Of a DNA stretch of 7,343 nt, positions 6,528-7,343 are shown piece by piece (positions within the stretch are counted from its first letter, which is position 1; every line of letters starts with the position of its first letter). Position numbers and translations under genes: made by a program. Origin of the DNA: Ramlibacter sp. (lineage in GTDB: Bacteria; Pseudomonadota; Gammaproteobacteria; Burkholderiales; Burkholderiaceae_C); the NCBI GenBank assembly GCA_021156245.1, contig JAJNBO010000221.1:1-7343 (forward strand). Reading direction: 5' to 3'. The notes beneath the pieces are model-generated. The model was given only the letters and a program-made list of their open reading frames with translations, was not told the DNA's origin and did no database searches.

Positions 6528-7343
6528 GTCCGCGGCGATGCCGGTGCGCCCGGCCTACGAGCACAACGGCCGCAGCGTCGGCCGCGAGCAGTTCTATGCG
6601 GTGGCATGCGATCCGCGGCGGCATGTCGCCGTCGAAGCCTGCGCCGGCGCGGGCAAGACCTGGATGCTGGTGTCTCGGATCACGCGTGCCCTGCTGGCGG
6701 GCGCCGAGCCGCACGAGATCCTGGCCATCACCTTCACGCGCAAGGCCGCCGGCGAGATGCGCAAGCGCCTGGCGCAGTGGCTGGAGCAGTGGAGCCGGGC
6801 CAGCGACGAGGAACTGGCGCGCGAGCTGAGCGCGCGCGGGCTGGCCGAGGCCGATGCCGCGACGCGCGCTGCCCTGCGGGGCCTGTATGCGCGGCTGCTG
6901 CAGTCCGGCCGCCCGGTGCAGATCCGCACCTTTCACAGCTGGTTCGCGGCGCTGCTGCGGGGCGCGCCGGTGTCGGTGCTGCAGGCGCTGGGCCTGCCCA
7001 CCCGCTTCGAGCTGCTCGAAGACGACAAGGAAGCCGTCTTCCGCGTCTGGCGCCGGTTCCACGCGGGCGTGGAGGGCGATGCGGCCGCGCGGGCCGACTA
7101 CGAGGCGTCGGTCGCGGCGTTCGGGCGCTTCAACACATTGAAAGCCCTCGAGGCGGCCTTGGCCAAGCGCGTGGAGTTCGCGATGGCGGACGCGCATGGC
7201 GTCGTCGAGGATTCGGTGCGGCCGTTCGGCGAGCTGTTCGAGGAATTCGCCGGGCTCGACCGGCCGGAGGCGGCGCTGCAGCTGCCCTGGGTGCGCGAAG
7301 CCCTCTACGATGCGGCGCGCGTCCTGGGGCGCGCCTCGGCGCC
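6511..7343 (+). CDS. UvrD-family helicase, AddA/RecB-like, 3' end outside window
   Basis: The first 277 codons of a superfamily 1 helicase, with no stop before the window edge. A Q-motif glutamine (Gln27 in GREQFYA) is followed by Walker A ACAGAGKTWML (Lys49-Thr50), motif Ia ILAITFTRKAAGEM and the IRTFHSWFAALL segment typical of RecB/AddA proteins. It should unwind DNA ends using ATP and hand strands to the nuclease encoded upstream. Whether it carries its own C-terminal nuclease domain, as AddA does, cannot be seen. Possible starts are ATG 6511 (17-base overlap with the upstream gene), GTG 6520 (8-base overlap) and ATG 6538 (10-base gap). None has a clear Shine-Dalgarno, which fits translational coupling. 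I use 6511 as the longest. The order nuclease subunit then helicase subunit matches addB-addA. Confidence 0.92.
   Translation, partial: MAGVTESAAMPVRPAYEHNGRSVGREQFYAVACDPRRHVAVEACAGAGKTWMLVSRITRALLAGAEPHEILAITFTRKAAGEMRKRLAQWLEQWSRASDEELARELSARGLAEADAATRAALRGLYARLLQSGRPVQIRTFHSWFAALLRGAPVSVLQALGLPTRFELLEDDKEAVFRVWRRFHAGVEGDAAARADYEASVAAFGRFNTLKALEAALAKRVEFAMADAHGVVEDSVRPFGELFEEFAGLDRPEAALQLPWVREALYDAARVLGRASA

Overview
The window is a high-GC (roughly 68-70% by eye) stretch of ordinary chromosome. It most resembles a betaproteobacterium of the order Burkholderiales, probably Comamonadaceae (Ramlibacter/Variovorax-like). I base this on the gene order trxA-rho-rpmE2, the wording of the Rho, thioredoxin and L31 proteins, and the neighbouring AddB/AddA-like pair. 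The taxonomic placement is inference from remembered family resemblance, not a search.

Layout: the left part (1-3900) is read leftwards on the minus strand. In order of transcription it holds trxA (thioredoxin 1), a trxA terminator, a C-rich leader, rho (transcription termination factor), rpmE2 (type B ribosomal protein L31) with its own -10 box, an intrinsic terminator, and a large GT-C/ArnT-like membrane protein that runs off the left edge. A 104-base divergent intergenic region (3901-4004) separates this block from a rightward operon. That operon holds an AddB-like PD-(D/E)XK nuclease and, overlapping it by up to 17 bases, a UvrD/AddA-like helicase cut off by the right edge. The two probably form one heterodimeric helicase-nuclease for double-strand break resection, as AddAB does.

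The most notable point is that rho is broken as written. About 28 bases seem to be missing near 2244-2250. This shifts the frame and removes the segment carrying the arginine finger (E. coli Arg366). The rest of the gene is intact on both sides, in two frames. Since Rho is usually essential, an assembly or sequencing error is the first suspicion, but it could be a real lesion.

Other points of interest are regulatory. There is a strikingly C-over-G leader just before rho, which looks like a rut site for autoregulation. A long-armed terminator after trxA carries a G-quadruplex motif on the opposite strand. A GC-rich hairpin lies in the rpmE2 leader. The AddB-like gene has two competing starts, one with a -10 box almost abutting it and no Shine-Dalgarno, the other with a strong one. 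I found no mobile element, CRISPR array, tRNA or rRNA, and nothing that looks like a new defence or biosynthetic system. No gene-free stretch exceeds 300 bases; the longest is the 227-base rho leader.
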